DNA from: CAYPTY01 sp964413935
Lineage (GTDB): Bacteria; Bacteroidota; Rhodothermia; Balneolales; Balneolaceae
NCBI GenBank assembly: GCA_964413935.1
Contig: CAYPTY010000005.1
Coordinates: forward strand, 81,979-145,978
DNA length: 64,000 nt
Direction: 5' to 3'
A program made the translations under genes and the position numbers. This document shows positions 53,929 to 63,262 of the stretch, in pieces. How positions within the stretch are numbered: position 1 is the first letter of the stretch; each line of letters begins with the position of its first letter. Under the pieces are notes generated by a model. That model was not told the DNA's origin. It saw only the letters and a program-made list of their open reading frames with translations, and made no database searches.

Positions 53929-54867
53929 ATGAAATCACACAACAAAATAAAATACACTATTCTTTCTGCCACCCTTTTCGCATTCGGACTGGCAGGATGT
54001 GCATCTGTAAGCAATGACTCCGTTGAACCTATCAACGAGACCGATCTGGAAGCAGCCAGTGAAATTATCGGCGAAACACTTTCCAGTGATAACTCAGGAG
54101 CCATGTCCAGCATGTATGATGCTCTTTCCAACATCAGTGCAAGCGGAATCAGCTACGGCGACCTGGTACTGACCAAACAAAATGAGGAACGCGATGAGCG
54201 ATCCGGACGAGGAAGAGAAAGTAATTTTTCTTACTCATATGACTCACAAACCGGAACTCATACCGTTGATTTTAATCGTGCCGTATCCTACACCGACAAT
54301 CAAGGCGGTGAATACAGCCGTTCACTGAGTGCTCATCTGAAGTATATTTTCCTGGATCTGGATGACGAATTCATCGCATTCCCTCGCTGGAGAAACTCTG
54401 CCATCGAAACCATCGATTTTGTAAGTGAACGCAACGGTGAAAGCATAACTCCCTATCTGGATACTGAATTCACCCGCATCGACACCCTTCTGTTTACCGG
54501 TATCCACAGCAGCAGCGCGGTATTCGGTGTAAATGGTGTACACTATGGCAGCGGTTCAGTTAAAGGAACACTGCGCGACAACACCCCGATCGACCGCGCT
54601 TACAGCGTGAGAATTGAGTTTGACGATGTTCAGATCGAGAAGGACACCGTTCTCACCAATGGAAATCTGGAAGAAGGTATCTCTGGCACCCTGATTTATG
54701 AAATCACCTATACCAACGAAGATGGTGAGGAAGAAACACTGGAAGGTGAAATCCTGCTCGAAGAAAACGGTGAAGCGCTGCTCAGATTCAACGGCTTCAG
54801 CCAGGTATTCCGACTCAGCCTGAGAGATGGCCAACGAGTTGTCCGAAACGGCAATCGCAACAGTTAA
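53929..54867 (+). CDS. Uncharacterised lipoprotein in the ECF sigma locus
   Basis: The 312-residue protein has a clear lipoprotein signal (ILSATLFAFGLAGC) and a polar, Ser/Asn/Asp-rich mature part. This is beta-strand-like (SNFSYSYDSQTGTHTVDFNRAVSYTD, AYSVRIEFDDVQIEKD, LIYEITYTNEDGEEETLEGEILLEENG). I do not recognise a family. It sits between the sigma factor and its FecR and has its own terminator. It could be a major product of the sigma factor or an extra component of the signalling system. Confidence 0.75.
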   Translation: MKSHNKIKYTILSATLFAFGLAGCASVSNDSVEPINETDLEAASEIIGETLSSDNSGAMSSMYDALSNISASGISYGDLVLTKQNEERDERSGRGRESNFSYSYDSQTGTHTVDFNRAVSYTDNQGGEYSRSLSAHLKYIFLDLDDEFIAFPRWRNSAIETIDFVSERNGESITPYLDTEFTRIDTLLFTGIHSSSAVFGVNGVHYGSGSVKGTLRDNTPIDRAYSVRIEFDDVQIEKDTVLTNGNLEEGISGTLIYEITYTNEDGEEETLEGEILLEENGEALLRFNGFSQVFRLSLRDGQRVVRNGNRNS

Positions 54868-54886
54868 TCGTACAAATACCCGTGAA

Positions 54887-54913
54887 GCAGGCTGTGGATA
54901 ACAGCCTGCTTTT
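54887..54913 (+). terminator. Intrinsic terminator after the lipoprotein gene
   Basis: A perfect 9-bp stem (GCAGGCTGT at 54887-54895 with ACAGCCTGC at 54901-54909, 5-base loop) is followed by TTTT at 54910-54913. It lies 20 bases past the lipoprotein stop. The FecR gene begins 23 bases later, so expression of FecR and the receptor would need read-through or a promoter in this short gap. Confidence 0.8.
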
Positions 54914-54935
54914 CCTACCTTAAACAACATCAATC

Positions 54936-55901
54936 ATGACAGCAAACAATAACATAACACCCTCAGACGCCGATCTTAAGCTGGCCCGCAGCATCGATGA
55001 GCTGAATCAGGGTTTGATTGTTTCTGATCAGATTGATGATCCCCTCTTCCCCCTGCTTCAGCAATTCAAGGCCAAGACGAAGACCGAAGTCCCCCACCTT
55101 CAGAACCGTGCCAATGAAATCTGGAGTAAGATCGAACTGGAACTGGATGAAAAACCTGCCAGCATCCATCAGATGCCGGACAGCAGCCATGCCCGAATCT
55201 GGGCTATTGCCGCTTCTGTTCTGCTTATTGCATTCATGGGCATATTCTGGCTGATCAATCGGGACAGTATGCAGCTTGTTGGACAGAGCGGTATGCAAAT
55301 GGCCACCCTGAACCTTGAAGATGGCTCCGAAGTTACCCTGCGTCCGAACTCAAGGCTCTGGAAAAAACAATTTTCTGATGATGAACAGATATACCTTCTG
55401 GACGGTGAAGCCTTTTTTGATGTGGTCAGTAATCCGGAACGAAGATTCAGCGTAGAAGCCGGTGATGCCGTCGTCACCGTTCTGGGAACCCGCTTCATTG
55501 TAAATAACTGGGGTGATACCGGATCTGTCTTCCTTGAAGAAGGCCGCGTTCGTTTCGAAACGCGGGATGCATCCTCTTCCGTTGAATTGTCGCCTGGTGA
55601 GAGCAGTCGCATCCGTGATGGTGCCGTGATGCAGCCGGTAAGCGGTGAGGCTGAAGTGTATACCGACTGGCTGAATAATCTCATTGTACTCGAAGGACAA
55701 ACCACCGCACAGCTTTTTGCGGAGCTTGAACAGCATTATGATATTCGCCTGAGTGCAGAAGCTGACATTTATTCCGATACACTGGGCGGCTCCATTCAGC
55801 TGAACAGCCTGAATCAGACCCTGGATGACCTGTCAACCGTTCTCGGTGGTACCTTCCGCAAAACCGGTGATAATCAGTATCGCTTTATCCCTCTGGACTA
55901 A
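54936..55901 (+). CDS. FecR-type anti-sigma factor
   Basis: The 321-residue protein has a cytoplasmic N-terminal helical part (about 1-85), one transmembrane helix (about 88-106, IWAIAASVLLIAFMGIFWLI) and a periplasmic FecR domain. The FecR domain contains LEDGSEVTLRPNSRLWK, IYLLDGEAFFDVVSNPERRFSVEAGDAVVTVLGTRF and LSPGESSRI. A C-terminal DUF4974-like part (LFAELEQHYDIRLS, LNQTLDDLSTVLGGTFRK) follows. It should hold the ECF sigma factor inactive until the TonB receptor signals. The receptor gene starts 4 bases after its stop. Confidence 0.92.
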   Translation: MTANNNITPSDADLKLARSIDELNQGLIVSDQIDDPLFPLLQQFKAKTKTEVPHLQNRANEIWSKIELELDEKPASIHQMPDSSHARIWAIAASVLLIAFMGIFWLINRDSMQLVGQSGMQMATLNLEDGSEVTLRPNSRLWKKQFSDDEQIYLLDGEAFFDVVSNPERRFSVEAGDAVVTVLGTRFIVNNWGDTGSVFLEEGRVRFETRDASSSVELSPGESSRIRDGAVMQPVSGEAEVYTDWLNNLIVLEGQTTAQLFAELEQHYDIRLSAEADIYSDTLGGSIQLNSLNQTLDDLSTVLGGTFRKTGDNQYRFIPLD

Positions 55902-55905
55902 ACCC

Positions 55906-58578
55906 ATGAACCGGACTTCACTTTTCGGACTGTTGCTGATCGCCTTGATTTCAGTTTGGATGCAGCCCTCTGTGAGCGCCCAGGAATTACTTCTGGAGAA
56001 CATTGAGCGAATCGAAAAAAAAACCGGTTACCGCTTTCTCTACCGTGAGGCACTGATCCGCGACCTGCGCATTGATCTTGATTTTTCAGAAAAGCCGGAG
56101 CAAATCCTGAGTAGACTGAGCTCCCAGCTTGAACAGGCTTCTGTTGGCATTAAAATAGACAGCTTGCGTAAACAGGCGTTGCTTTACAAGCTGAATAAGC
56201 AAATACAAAGGCAGGACATAAACATTTCTGGACTCATACTGGATGCTCAGTCGGGTGAACGCCTTCCCTTTGCTACCGTAGCCTGGAAAACAGGAGGCGT
56301 ACAAAAAGGCATAGCGGCATCACAGTCGGGCAGTTTCCTGATCGAAACAGAAACTTCAGAACAGGAACTTACACTGCTCTTCAGTTATCTGGGATACGAG
56401 GCGGAAACGGTGAATCTGGATCTGCGGAATCAGAAAAGCTTGGAAGGACTGGCCATACGGCTGCAGCCTGATGAAGTGGTATCCAGTGAGATCATTATCA
56501 ATGCTATCAATTACTATACGCCTCGTGACACAGCGTACAGTGGACTGGTGCGCAATGGTTTATTCAATCCACTTGGTGAATCCAATGCCATCCGGGCCCT
56601 TCAGATGCTACCTTCTGTTCAAACCAGTACGGCTATAAATGAAGGGCTGAATATCCGGGGCAGCAGTGCCGACGGGTTTATGGTACAGCTGGATGGGGTT
56701 CCCATTTACAACCAGAGCCATTTATTTGGCTTGCTCGACAGCTTTAATTCCGATGTGCTGCAATCATCAGGCTTTTATTATGACATTACACCCGCTCAGG
56801 TTTCAGCTCCGCTTGGCGGCACGCTATCACTCATCACTAAAACAGGCTCTTTGAACAAATTTAATCTGAGCACCGGAATATCAAATACCTCTTACCGTGC
56901 CACTGCTGACGGTCCCCTGATCCGGGGTAAGGCCAGTTTCCTGCTATCCGGACGTATTTCTTACATGAATGAACTGAATTGGTTCAATAACAGTGACTTA
57001 ATTGAATGGGGCCTGGACGTGGACCGGCCACAAAGTGAAATTGAGAACGAACGCAATCTGGAAGAAACCGGACTGCAAACCGGTGAATATTCAGCCCGGT
57101 TCTATGATGTACATGCTAAACTTAATCTGGAAAATGATGACGGAAGCCGGGTCCTGCTGAGTTTTTACAGCGGTGCTGATAATACCCAGCAGGACTACAT
57201 CCGGTGCCTGAATACCATTAGCCGGCGCCCATGTACCCGCACCAATCCACGGTTAAATAACGCGTTAGTTGATCTTGGAACCATTAATGATTGGGGTTCC
57301 AATGCGGTTTCCCTTCAATACCAGAAACCCATCAGCAGTAATCTTTTTGCCCAGACTTCTGCCGGATTCACTTCCTATGATCTCTACTATGCCAAAGATG
57401 ATTTTGCCTTCTCTTCCGGTGACGGGAATGTGGCTGATTTTTATCTATTGCCGCTCATTATAGAAAATGCATTGAACCAAGTACAATTCAGCCAGACCTT
57501 TGATGCCACGCTGGATAAAGTAAATATGACCAATGGCGCTGAGTTTATGTACTACGAGGTAGACTATAAGGAGAACTCTCTGGAAAGGCTGAATCTGCTG
57601 GACCAGAACAGCAGTGCTCAGCTGGATTTATTTAATCAACTGGATTTCACTCGAAATCCGACCTTCAGCCTGCATCTGGGCAATCGCATTCATTATTTCA
57701 CTGAAGGATCCTACCTGTTATGGTCACCCCGATATAAGCTGCAGCTGCTTCAAGACCGACCGGTTTCCTTCTCAGTAGGTTACAGCCGCAATTATCAGTT
57801 TTTGAACCGGGTCCAGTTCAGCAATGCCAATACCGCCGACGTGTGGATTCTGGCTAATGATACCCAGGAACCTTCCAGTGTGAACCAGTTAACAGGAGGC
57901 ATATATTTCAAGGTCGGCAAATATTCTTTCTTTCAGGTGGAAGGATATCTCAAAGATCATGAAAACATACGATTGCATGAGCTGAGTACCGTTTTCCTGA
58001 ATCTGAATCTTCAGAACGATTCCCCCTTTCTCTCAGATACCCAGGGTTTTGGTAGAGGGCTGGAGTTCATGTTTCGTACCGTTTATCGAAAGCTGGATTT
58101 CACTACAGCCTATACGCTCTCGCGTATGGAGTTAGAGAATGAAGCTGTAAATAATGGTGATTCATTTGATGCTGAATGGGATAGAAGACATCAGCTTAAT
58201 GTTGCAACAGGCTATCAGTTGACCCCTGTATTTGGAGTTAATGCTTCTTACATCTTTGCTACGGGAACTCCTAATGGCGTATTTGCTGCAGAAGACCGGC
58301 TGAACCAGGCAAGTGGCAATACTTTGCCTGAAGAACGTCTCAGCAACTACTCAAGGGTAGATATCAGCCTGAATGTGCAAGCAAGAAATGCAGGTCGCAT
58401 CGTTTTTGAAGGAAATCTTTTTCTGTTCAACCTGTTCAACAACGATAATGTCTGGTACCGTGAAATTTCTCTGGCCGTGGATGACAGTCAGCGCCTTGGT
58501 AACCGTCTGCAGGCCGTACCGGTTGATGTCTATGACCTAGGCTTTCAGCCCTCTTTTAATATGATTTTCTATTTCTGA
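55906..58578 (+). CDS. TonB-dependent receptor with STN signalling domain
   Basis: The 890-residue protein has a signal peptide (GLLLIALISVWMQPSVSAQ), a secretin/TonB short N-terminal domain (about 25-100, IEKKTGYRFLYREALIRDLRIDLDFSEKPEQIL), and a CarboxypepD-regulatory-like domain (about 108-190, ISGLILDAQSGERLPFATVAW). The plug domain contains ALQMLPSVQTSTAINEGLNIRGSSADGFMVQLDGVPIYN, and a barrel ends in SFNMIFYF. I chose ATG 55906, 4 bases after fecR, because the longer frame runs inside fecR. The STN domain is what contacts FecR in surface signalling. The substrate is unknown. Its 3' end overlaps the convergent RidA gene by 10 bases. Confidence 0.92.
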   Translation: MNRTSLFGLLLIALISVWMQPSVSAQELLLENIERIEKKTGYRFLYREALIRDLRIDLDFSEKPEQILSRLSSQLEQASVGIKIDSLRKQALLYKLNKQIQRQDINISGLILDAQSGERLPFATVAWKTGGVQKGIAASQSGSFLIETETSEQELTLLFSYLGYEAETVNLDLRNQKSLEGLAIRLQPDEVVSSEIIINAINYYTPRDTAYSGLVRNGLFNPLGESNAIRALQMLPSVQTSTAINEGLNIRGSSADGFMVQLDGVPIYNQSHLFGLLDSFNSDVLQSSGFYYDITPAQVSAPLGGTLSLITKTGSLNKFNLSTGISNTSYRATADGPLIRGKASFLLSGRISYMNELNWFNNSDLIEWGLDVDRPQSEIENERNLEETGLQTGEYSARFYDVHAKLNLENDDGSRVLLSFYSGADNTQQDYIRCLNTISRRPCTRTNPRLNNALVDLGTINDWGSNAVSLQYQKPISSNLFAQTSAGFTSYDLYYAKDDFAFSSGDGNVADFYLLPLIIENALNQVQFSQTFDATLDKVNMTNGAEFMYYEVDYKENSLERLNLLDQNSSAQLDLFNQLDFTRNPTFSLHLGNRIHYFTEGSYLLWSPRYKLQLLQDRPVSFSVGYSRNYQFLNRVQFSNANTADVWILANDTQEPSSVNQLTGGIYFKVGKYSFFQVEGYLKDHENIRLHELSTVFLNLNLQNDSPFLSDTQGFGRGLEFMFRTVYRKLDFTTAYTLSRMELENEAVNNGDSFDAEWDRRHQLNVATGYQLTPVFGVNASYIFATGTPNGVFAAEDRLNQASGNTLPEERLSNYSRVDISLNVQARNAGRIVFEGNLFLFNLFNNDNVWYREISLAVDDSQRLGNRLQAVPVDVYDLGFQPSFNMIFYF

Positions 58579-58982
58579 GTCCCCAGCAGGGCATCTGCTT
58601 CAATCTCAACGAGCATATCCGGATCAATAAGCTTGCTCACTTCAACCATAGTGGTGGCTGGTTTAATTTGCCTGAAATATTCTGAGTGTGCACGGCCTAC
58701 CTCTTCCCATAAGCGGATATCCGTCACAAATATACGGGTCCGGACCACATCTTCGAGCTGAGCTCCGGCTTCTTTCAAAGCCTTTTCAATATTCAGAATG
58801 CATTGGACAGACTGGAGATAAGCATCACCTTTGCCAACGATACTGCCTTCATCCCCGAAAGCAGTTGTTCCGGTAACGAAAACGAACTCACCGGCTCTAA
58901 CCGCCCGGCTGTAGCCGACGATTCCCTCCCATTTACTGCCTGAGGAAATGTTCTGCCTATTCCGATGAGGTGTTTTTTCCAT
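58569..58982 (-). CDS. RidA (YjgF/YER057c/UK114) family protein
   Basis: The 137-residue protein has the RidA fold with VGYSRAVRAGEFVFVTGTTAFGDEG, ILNIEKALKEAGAQLEDVVRTRIFVTDI and LVEIEADALL. The arginine in RTRIFVTD, which binds the substrate carboxylate in imine deaminases, is present. It should hydrolyse reactive 2-aminoacrylate-type imines, or belong to a related subgroup with unknown substrate. The start overlaps the end of the adenylate cyclase gene by 26 bases. There is no PLP enzyme beside it, although a serine/threonine dehydratase that can release such imines is encoded elsewhere in the window (45307-46281). Confidence 0.9.
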   Translation of the reverse strand: MEKTPHRNRQNISSGSKWEGIVGYSRAVRAGEFVFVTGTTAFGDEGSIVGKGDAYLQSVQCILNIEKALKEAGAQLEDVVRTRIFVTDIRLWEEVGRAHSEYFRQIKPATTMVEVSKLIDPDMLVEIEADALLGTQK

Positions 58983-61900
58983 CTTCAGCCTCAGAATCTT
59001 CCATCAGTTCTGTGTCCAATCTGATTCTGCTGCCATTTATGGTTTTGGCTTTGGAATCCGCTTTCTTGGCTTCTTTGTTTTTGGGCTTGATGAGATACAT
59101 ATCCACATCACCTTTGCCATCCACTTCGATTTTACCGCGATATTCTCCTTCAAACTCGTCACGGATTAATTCGAAAGTAGCAGCAGAAACATTGACCTTA
59201 TCTTCAACACCGGAAGATTCCATGCGTGATGCCAGGTTCACCGTATTGCCCCAGAGATCGTAGGTAAATTTGTTTTTACCCACCACACCGGCAATTACAG
59301 ATCCGGAATGCAGACCAAGGCGCATATTCCATTTTACGGAAGCTGTTTTGTTGCGTTCACTGATGTACTCCTGCATCTCAATAGCACATCGCGCTGCGTT
59401 TACAGCATGGTCCTTATGTTCGTGAGGCAGGCCAGAAACAGCCATATAAGCATCACCAATGGTTTTGATCTTTTCAAGACCATGCTTCGCCGTTAATTCG
59501 TCAAACTTCTCAAAAATAGTATTCAATTCGTTAACCAGCATGGTGGCCGACATAGTTGAAGCTGTTGGAGTAAAGTTTTTGAAATCGGAAAAGAGTACGG
59601 TGGTCTCATCAAAACGCCGTGGCGAAGCCTGACCTACAGCCTTTATTTCATCGGCTACATCCCTTGGAAGCATATTGTACAGAAGCTGATCACTTTTTTC
59701 TTTCTCAATCTCCAGTTCTGCTGTACGTTCATTTACCAGTTTCTCGAGACGCTCTTTATCTTCGATGGCTTTTTCCTTTTTCTTACGCTCAGTGCTAACC
59801 TGGAAGTTGATAAATCCGATTACCCCTCCAAACAGGAGCATGCCGTAGATGGTATATGCCCACCAGGTTTTCCAGAGCGGTGGCAGCACCTTAACTTTGA
59901 TCAGTATCCCTTCACTCTCTGAATTCCAGACCCCGTCTTTGTTGGCTGCGATCACTTTAAAGACATAATCGCCCTGGGGAAGATTGGTATATTGTGTCTC
60001 GCGTCGGGAGCCGGAATAATTCCAGCCATCGTCATAGCCTTCCAGCATATAAGCGTACTGGTTTTCATCCGGAGCGGCAAAGTGAAGTCCTGCAAATTCG
60101 AAGGAGAACACATCCTGATCAGCACGGAGTACAATTTCCGAAGTTTCTTCCGGACTCTGAAGCAATGGAGACCCTACTCCACCGATGGGTACTACTTCAT
60201 TGAAGAGCAGGAAGTCAGTAAGTACAACCGGTGGACGATATGGATTATCCTGTACGGAATCCGGCGCAAAAGCTACCAATCCATTGATGCCGCCAAAGTA
60301 AATGATTCCGCTTTCACCCTTGTGGTATGAGCCGAATCGATATTCATTCGATGGAAGACCATCACCGGCATCATAAACTTTAACCTCTAACCGCTCATCG
60401 CCGGTCTGATCATCGAGAATAGGATCAGGGTTGAAATCGACAATACCACGATTGGTACTGACCCAGAGGTGTCCCCGGCTGTCTTCTACAATGCCATACA
60501 TTACATTATTAGGAAGGCCATTTTTTACCGTATAGGTGGTGAACTCCTCCGTGTTTGGATCAAATTTATTCAAACCGTTTAGGGTACCAATCCAGAGATT
60601 ATCTTTTTTATCCTGATGGATGAAATTCACAAAGTTGTTGCTGATTGAGCTTGGGTTCTCAGCATCATGCACATAACTATTAAAGCGCTCACGTACACGG
60701 TCATACTTATTCAGACCGTAACCATTCGTTCCCACCCAGAAATTGCCACGACGATCCTCATACATAGACCAGATTTTATTGTGGCTGATGGAGTTGGGAT
60801 CGTTGGATTTGCTCTGGAAGCGCGTAAAGGTTTCGGTTTCCCGGTCAAAGGCATTGAGTCCATTGTTGAGTGTACCTACCCAGAGTATATCTTTTGAATC
60901 CTCGAAAATGGTAGTAACAATATTGCCCGAAATTGAACTTTCATCATCCGGATTGTGACGATAATGTTTGAAGAAGCCATTTTCCTTATCTACAAGCAGA
61001 TCAAGTCCGTTAATAGTACCTACCCAGATGTTGCCTTTGCTGTCCTCGAAAACCTTATTCACATAATTGTCGCTTATGGAGTTGGGAATACTGGGGTTAT
61101 GGGTATAATAAGTTGGAGTGCCGGTTTCCCGGTCAATGTGATTCAGCCCACCGCCCTGAGTCCCTACCCAAAGGGAGTTTCCGGATTCAACCACCGACCA
61201 AACAATATTATCATTCAAACTGAACTGGCTGCCTTCATCCGCCTGATATACAAAAAAGCTCTCGGTGGAATAGACGAATTTATTGAGTGCGCCTTCACGT
61301 GTTCCTACCCACAGAACGCCGGATCGGTCCTCAAAAAGAGAGATGATAGTGTTATTGGATAAGTTAATGGGGTAATCCAGATTGTCGAACTGGGTAAATT
61401 TCCCTGTTTCACGATCCAGGATATTCAGGCCATCCAGCGTTCCCACCCAAAAGGTGCCAAGCTGGTCTTCGAACATGGAAAGCACCCAGTCGTTTGAAAT
61501 ACTGCTGGGATCTTTGGATGATCGGAAACGGGTGAATTCCTCATCCACCTTATCAAATAGATTAAGGCCACCTGACTGGGTACCAACCCAGATCTGCCCT
61601 CTTTTATCGTTATAGAGTTTTGTAACCCAGTTATCACTGATACTTTTGTTGTTTTTGGGATCATGCTGGTAATTGACAAAAGTGTCATCTTCGCGATCCA
61701 GACGATAGAGGCCCGCATCCTGGGTTCCGATCCAGATAAAACGATCTTCATCTTCAAACAGAGTGGTAATTCTGGAATCGCGCAGACCTTTGAATTCCTC
61801 ACTGTCAAAGCGGCGGATTACACCGGTTTCCGGGTCCAGTAGATTCAGACCTTCATTGGTGCCGATGATTACGGTGCCGGTACGGCTGTCGGCATGAATG

Positions 61901-62313
61901 GAAGTGACAAAATCACTGCTGAGTGAGTTTTCATTATTTGGGTCGTGTCTGTAGTTGGTAAACCGGCCTCGAACACGGTCGTATTTACTGAGTCCACCGC
62001 CATTAGTGGCAGACCAGATATTGCCACGCCAGTCTTCCATAATATCGTTAATCTGGCTGCTGGGCAGTGTATTTCCTGAAAAGGGATCGTTTCGGAAAAC
62101 TTTGAATTCATACCCATCGTAACGGTTCAGACCGTCATCGGTGGCGATCCACAGGAAGCCTCTCCGATCCTGTAGGATGTCATTTATGGTACTCTGAGAG
62201 AGTCCGTCTCTGGTTGTTATCTGCTCAAACCTAAGTCTGTTAAATAACTGAGCCTGTGAAAGTTCAACCCATCCAAACACAAAGCACAGTATCAGTATAA
62301 CCCGTTTATTCAC
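58957..62313 (-). CDS. Reg_prop/Y_Y_Y sensor class III adenylate cyclase
   Basis: The 1118-residue protein has a signal peptide (LILCFVFGWVELSQAQ) and a periplasmic propeller of about 14 reg_prop blades (about 25-660; LWVGTLNGLN repeats). A Y_Y_Y domain (about 740-805), one TM helix (about 817-837), a coiled coil and a class III cyclase domain (about 900-1075) follow. The metal aspartates are in VLFSDFKNFT (about 910) and IGDAYMA (about 954). The adenine-specifying Lys (KIKTIGD) and Asp (TYDLWGNTVN) are both present, as are the transition-state Asn and Arg (WGNTVNLASRM). This supports ATP as substrate and cAMP as product. The start is GTG 62313. The 3' end overlaps a RidA gene. Confidence 0.9.
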   Translation of the reverse strand: MNKRVILILCFVFGWVELSQAQLFNRLRFEQITTRDGLSQSTINDILQDRRGFLWIATDDGLNRYDGYEFKVFRNDPFSGNTLPSSQINDIMEDWRGNIWSATNGGGLSKYDRVRGRFTNYRHDPNNENSLSSDFVTSIHADSRTGTVIIGTNEGLNLLDPETGVIRRFDSEEFKGLRDSRITTLFEDEDRFIWIGTQDAGLYRLDREDDTFVNYQHDPKNNKSISDNWVTKLYNDKRGQIWVGTQSGGLNLFDKVDEEFTRFRSSKDPSSISNDWVLSMFEDQLGTFWVGTLDGLNILDRETGKFTQFDNLDYPINLSNNTIISLFEDRSGVLWVGTREGALNKFVYSTESFFVYQADEGSQFSLNDNIVWSVVESGNSLWVGTQGGGLNHIDRETGTPTYYTHNPSIPNSISDNYVNKVFEDSKGNIWVGTINGLDLLVDKENGFFKHYRHNPDDESSISGNIVTTIFEDSKDILWVGTLNNGLNAFDRETETFTRFQSKSNDPNSISHNKIWSMYEDRRGNFWVGTNGYGLNKYDRVRERFNSYVHDAENPSSISNNFVNFIHQDKKDNLWIGTLNGLNKFDPNTEEFTTYTVKNGLPNNVMYGIVEDSRGHLWVSTNRGIVDFNPDPILDDQTGDERLEVKVYDAGDGLPSNEYRFGSYHKGESGIIYFGGINGLVAFAPDSVQDNPYRPPVVLTDFLLFNEVVPIGGVGSPLLQSPEETSEIVLRADQDVFSFEFAGLHFAAPDENQYAYMLEGYDDGWNYSGSRRETQYTNLPQGDYVFKVIAANKDGVWNSESEGILIKVKVLPPLWKTWWAYTIYGMLLFGGVIGFINFQVSTERKKKEKAIEDKERLEKLVNERTAELEIEKEKSDQLLYNMLPRDVADEIKAVGQASPRRFDETTVLFSDFKNFTPTASTMSATMLVNELNTIFEKFDELTAKHGLEKIKTIGDAYMAVSGLPHEHKDHAVNAARCAIEMQEYISERNKTASVKWNMRLGLHSGSVIAGVVGKNKFTYDLWGNTVNLASRMESSGVEDKVNVSAATFELIRDEFEGEYRGKIEVDGKGDVDMYLIKPKNKEAKKADSKAKTINGSRIRLDTELMEDSEAEDGKNTSSE

Positions 62314-62563
62314 TTGATTGTCCTCAGTTTAAAATTACCATAACAAGTTTATGGAATAATGGCAATCCAATCCGTTAAAGAAGCTTCATATCTGTGAGAA
62401 TCTTTTAATCTCAAAGCTATAAAATGGCTAAGATGGATTAAGAAAATCCAATGTGAGCTGCTTCCTTTCGGGTTAGTCATCGGTCAAGTTGAGAATAGTC
62501 TTTAGCAGTTTAGGAAGCAATAGTGAGCAAAGCCTGCTTACAAAGACTTAACAGTGGAAAGAG

Positions 62564-62588
62564 TGTCCCGCAGCTGTCCTGCGGGACA
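62564..62588 (-). terminator. Perfect inverted repeat, possible terminator of the small lipoprotein gene
   Basis: TGTCCCGCAG (62564-62573) pairs perfectly with CTGCGGGACA (62579-62588) around a 5-base loop. It lies 23 bases beyond the stop of the minus-strand lipoprotein gene. The following minus-strand bases (CTCTTTCC) are only weakly T-rich, so it may be a weak or protein-assisted terminator. The rest of 62314-62611 shows no gene that I can support; it must hold the cyclase promoter. Confidence 0.5.
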
Positions 62589-62611
62589 TGGAAAATGGTT
62601 ATTGGGTGAAG

Positions 62612-62989
62612 TTAGTCTTCGTCTTCTTCCCCGAATTCAATCACATGAGCACTTACGATTACCTTTATTTTGTTATAAACAATATAGGATTCGTTATAAC
62701 GCTCGGTTGTCACATTGGCAAGAGCCTGTGAACCACTGAGGTTGGCCTTGTTCAGCAGGTCCGCCATTGCAGCTTCGTTGAGCGCCTGCAGTTTACGTCC
62801 GCCGAAAAAGAGTACATAACCGACCTCGGCTTCACCTGACACGCGATCTACAATCTCAAAATTATCCTCACTCAGCTCGACTACAGTCTGTGAGGAATTC
62901 AGGTTATAGACTATAGTGCTGTTAACACCACAACCGCTGAATAAAAACAGCGCAAGAACTGAAGCAAGTACTATTTGTCTGAATTTCAT
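62612..62989 (-). CDS. Small DUF6567-like lipoprotein
   Basis: The 125-residue protein has a lipoprotein signal (VLASVLALFLFSGC) and a short body. VVELSEDNFEIVDRVSGEAEVGYVLFFGG, LLNKANLSGSQALANVTTERYNES and VIVSAHVIEFG resemble small Bacteroidota lipoproteins of the DUF6567 type. No function is known for the family. The end is acidic (EFGEEDED). It is monocistronic as far as the window shows and is the last gene before the compositional break at about 63.1 kb. Confidence 0.7.
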   Translation of the reverse strand: MKFRQIVLASVLALFLFSGCGVNSTIVYNLNSSQTVVELSEDNFEIVDRVSGEAEVGYVLFFGGRKLQALNEAAMADLLNKANLSGSQALANVTTERYNESYIVYNKIKVIVSAHVIEFGEEDED

Positions 62990-63100
62990 TGAATCTCATT
63001 TTAGGTTTGGGTACAGGCAAAGGTTATCGCTTAAAACTAAGGGAATCAACAGTATTCTGATGCGGATAACACAGACTTAATCAATAGGGAAGGAAGGAAA

Positions 63101-63124
63101 TAGTGGAGGTGCGGGGAATCGAAC
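63101..63124 (-). other. 3' end fragment of a tmRNA/tRNA gene, putative att site
   Basis: On the minus strand the bases read T-loop TTCGATT, T-stem CCCCG, acceptor strand CACCTCC and discriminator A, then CTA. That is the exact 3' end of a tRNA-like molecule. The matching 5' T-stem half (CGGGG) and everything before it are missing. CACCTCCA fits a tmRNA (Ala-type acceptor, U at the G3-U70 position) better than an ordinary tRNA. Displaced 3' ends like this are left when a mobile element integrates into a tRNA or tmRNA gene. Confidence 0.7.
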
Positions 63125-63262
63125 TCATTTTAGAATAGGCGTTATATGACTCCGAAAGCCATAATTTGACAGTTATTTTTTATTGGTCACCATATAGTTC
63201 ACAAAAACAATTGAGGTTTCGTTGCATAGCATTCATTAATGCCAACCACATATTAAGACTGA
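63125..63262. other. AT-rich non-coding stretch at the start of the putative element
   Basis: No credible gene, tRNA body or terminator is visible here. The sequence next to the RNA fragment does not continue the tRNA-like structure. Composition shifts toward AT in this stretch and stays low to the end of the window. Confidence 0.5.

Noticed and set aside
63101..63190. A complete tRNA gene on the minus strand
   Set aside because: Only the 3' end is present. No 5' T-stem, anticodon arm or 5' acceptor half can be found in the adjoining bases.
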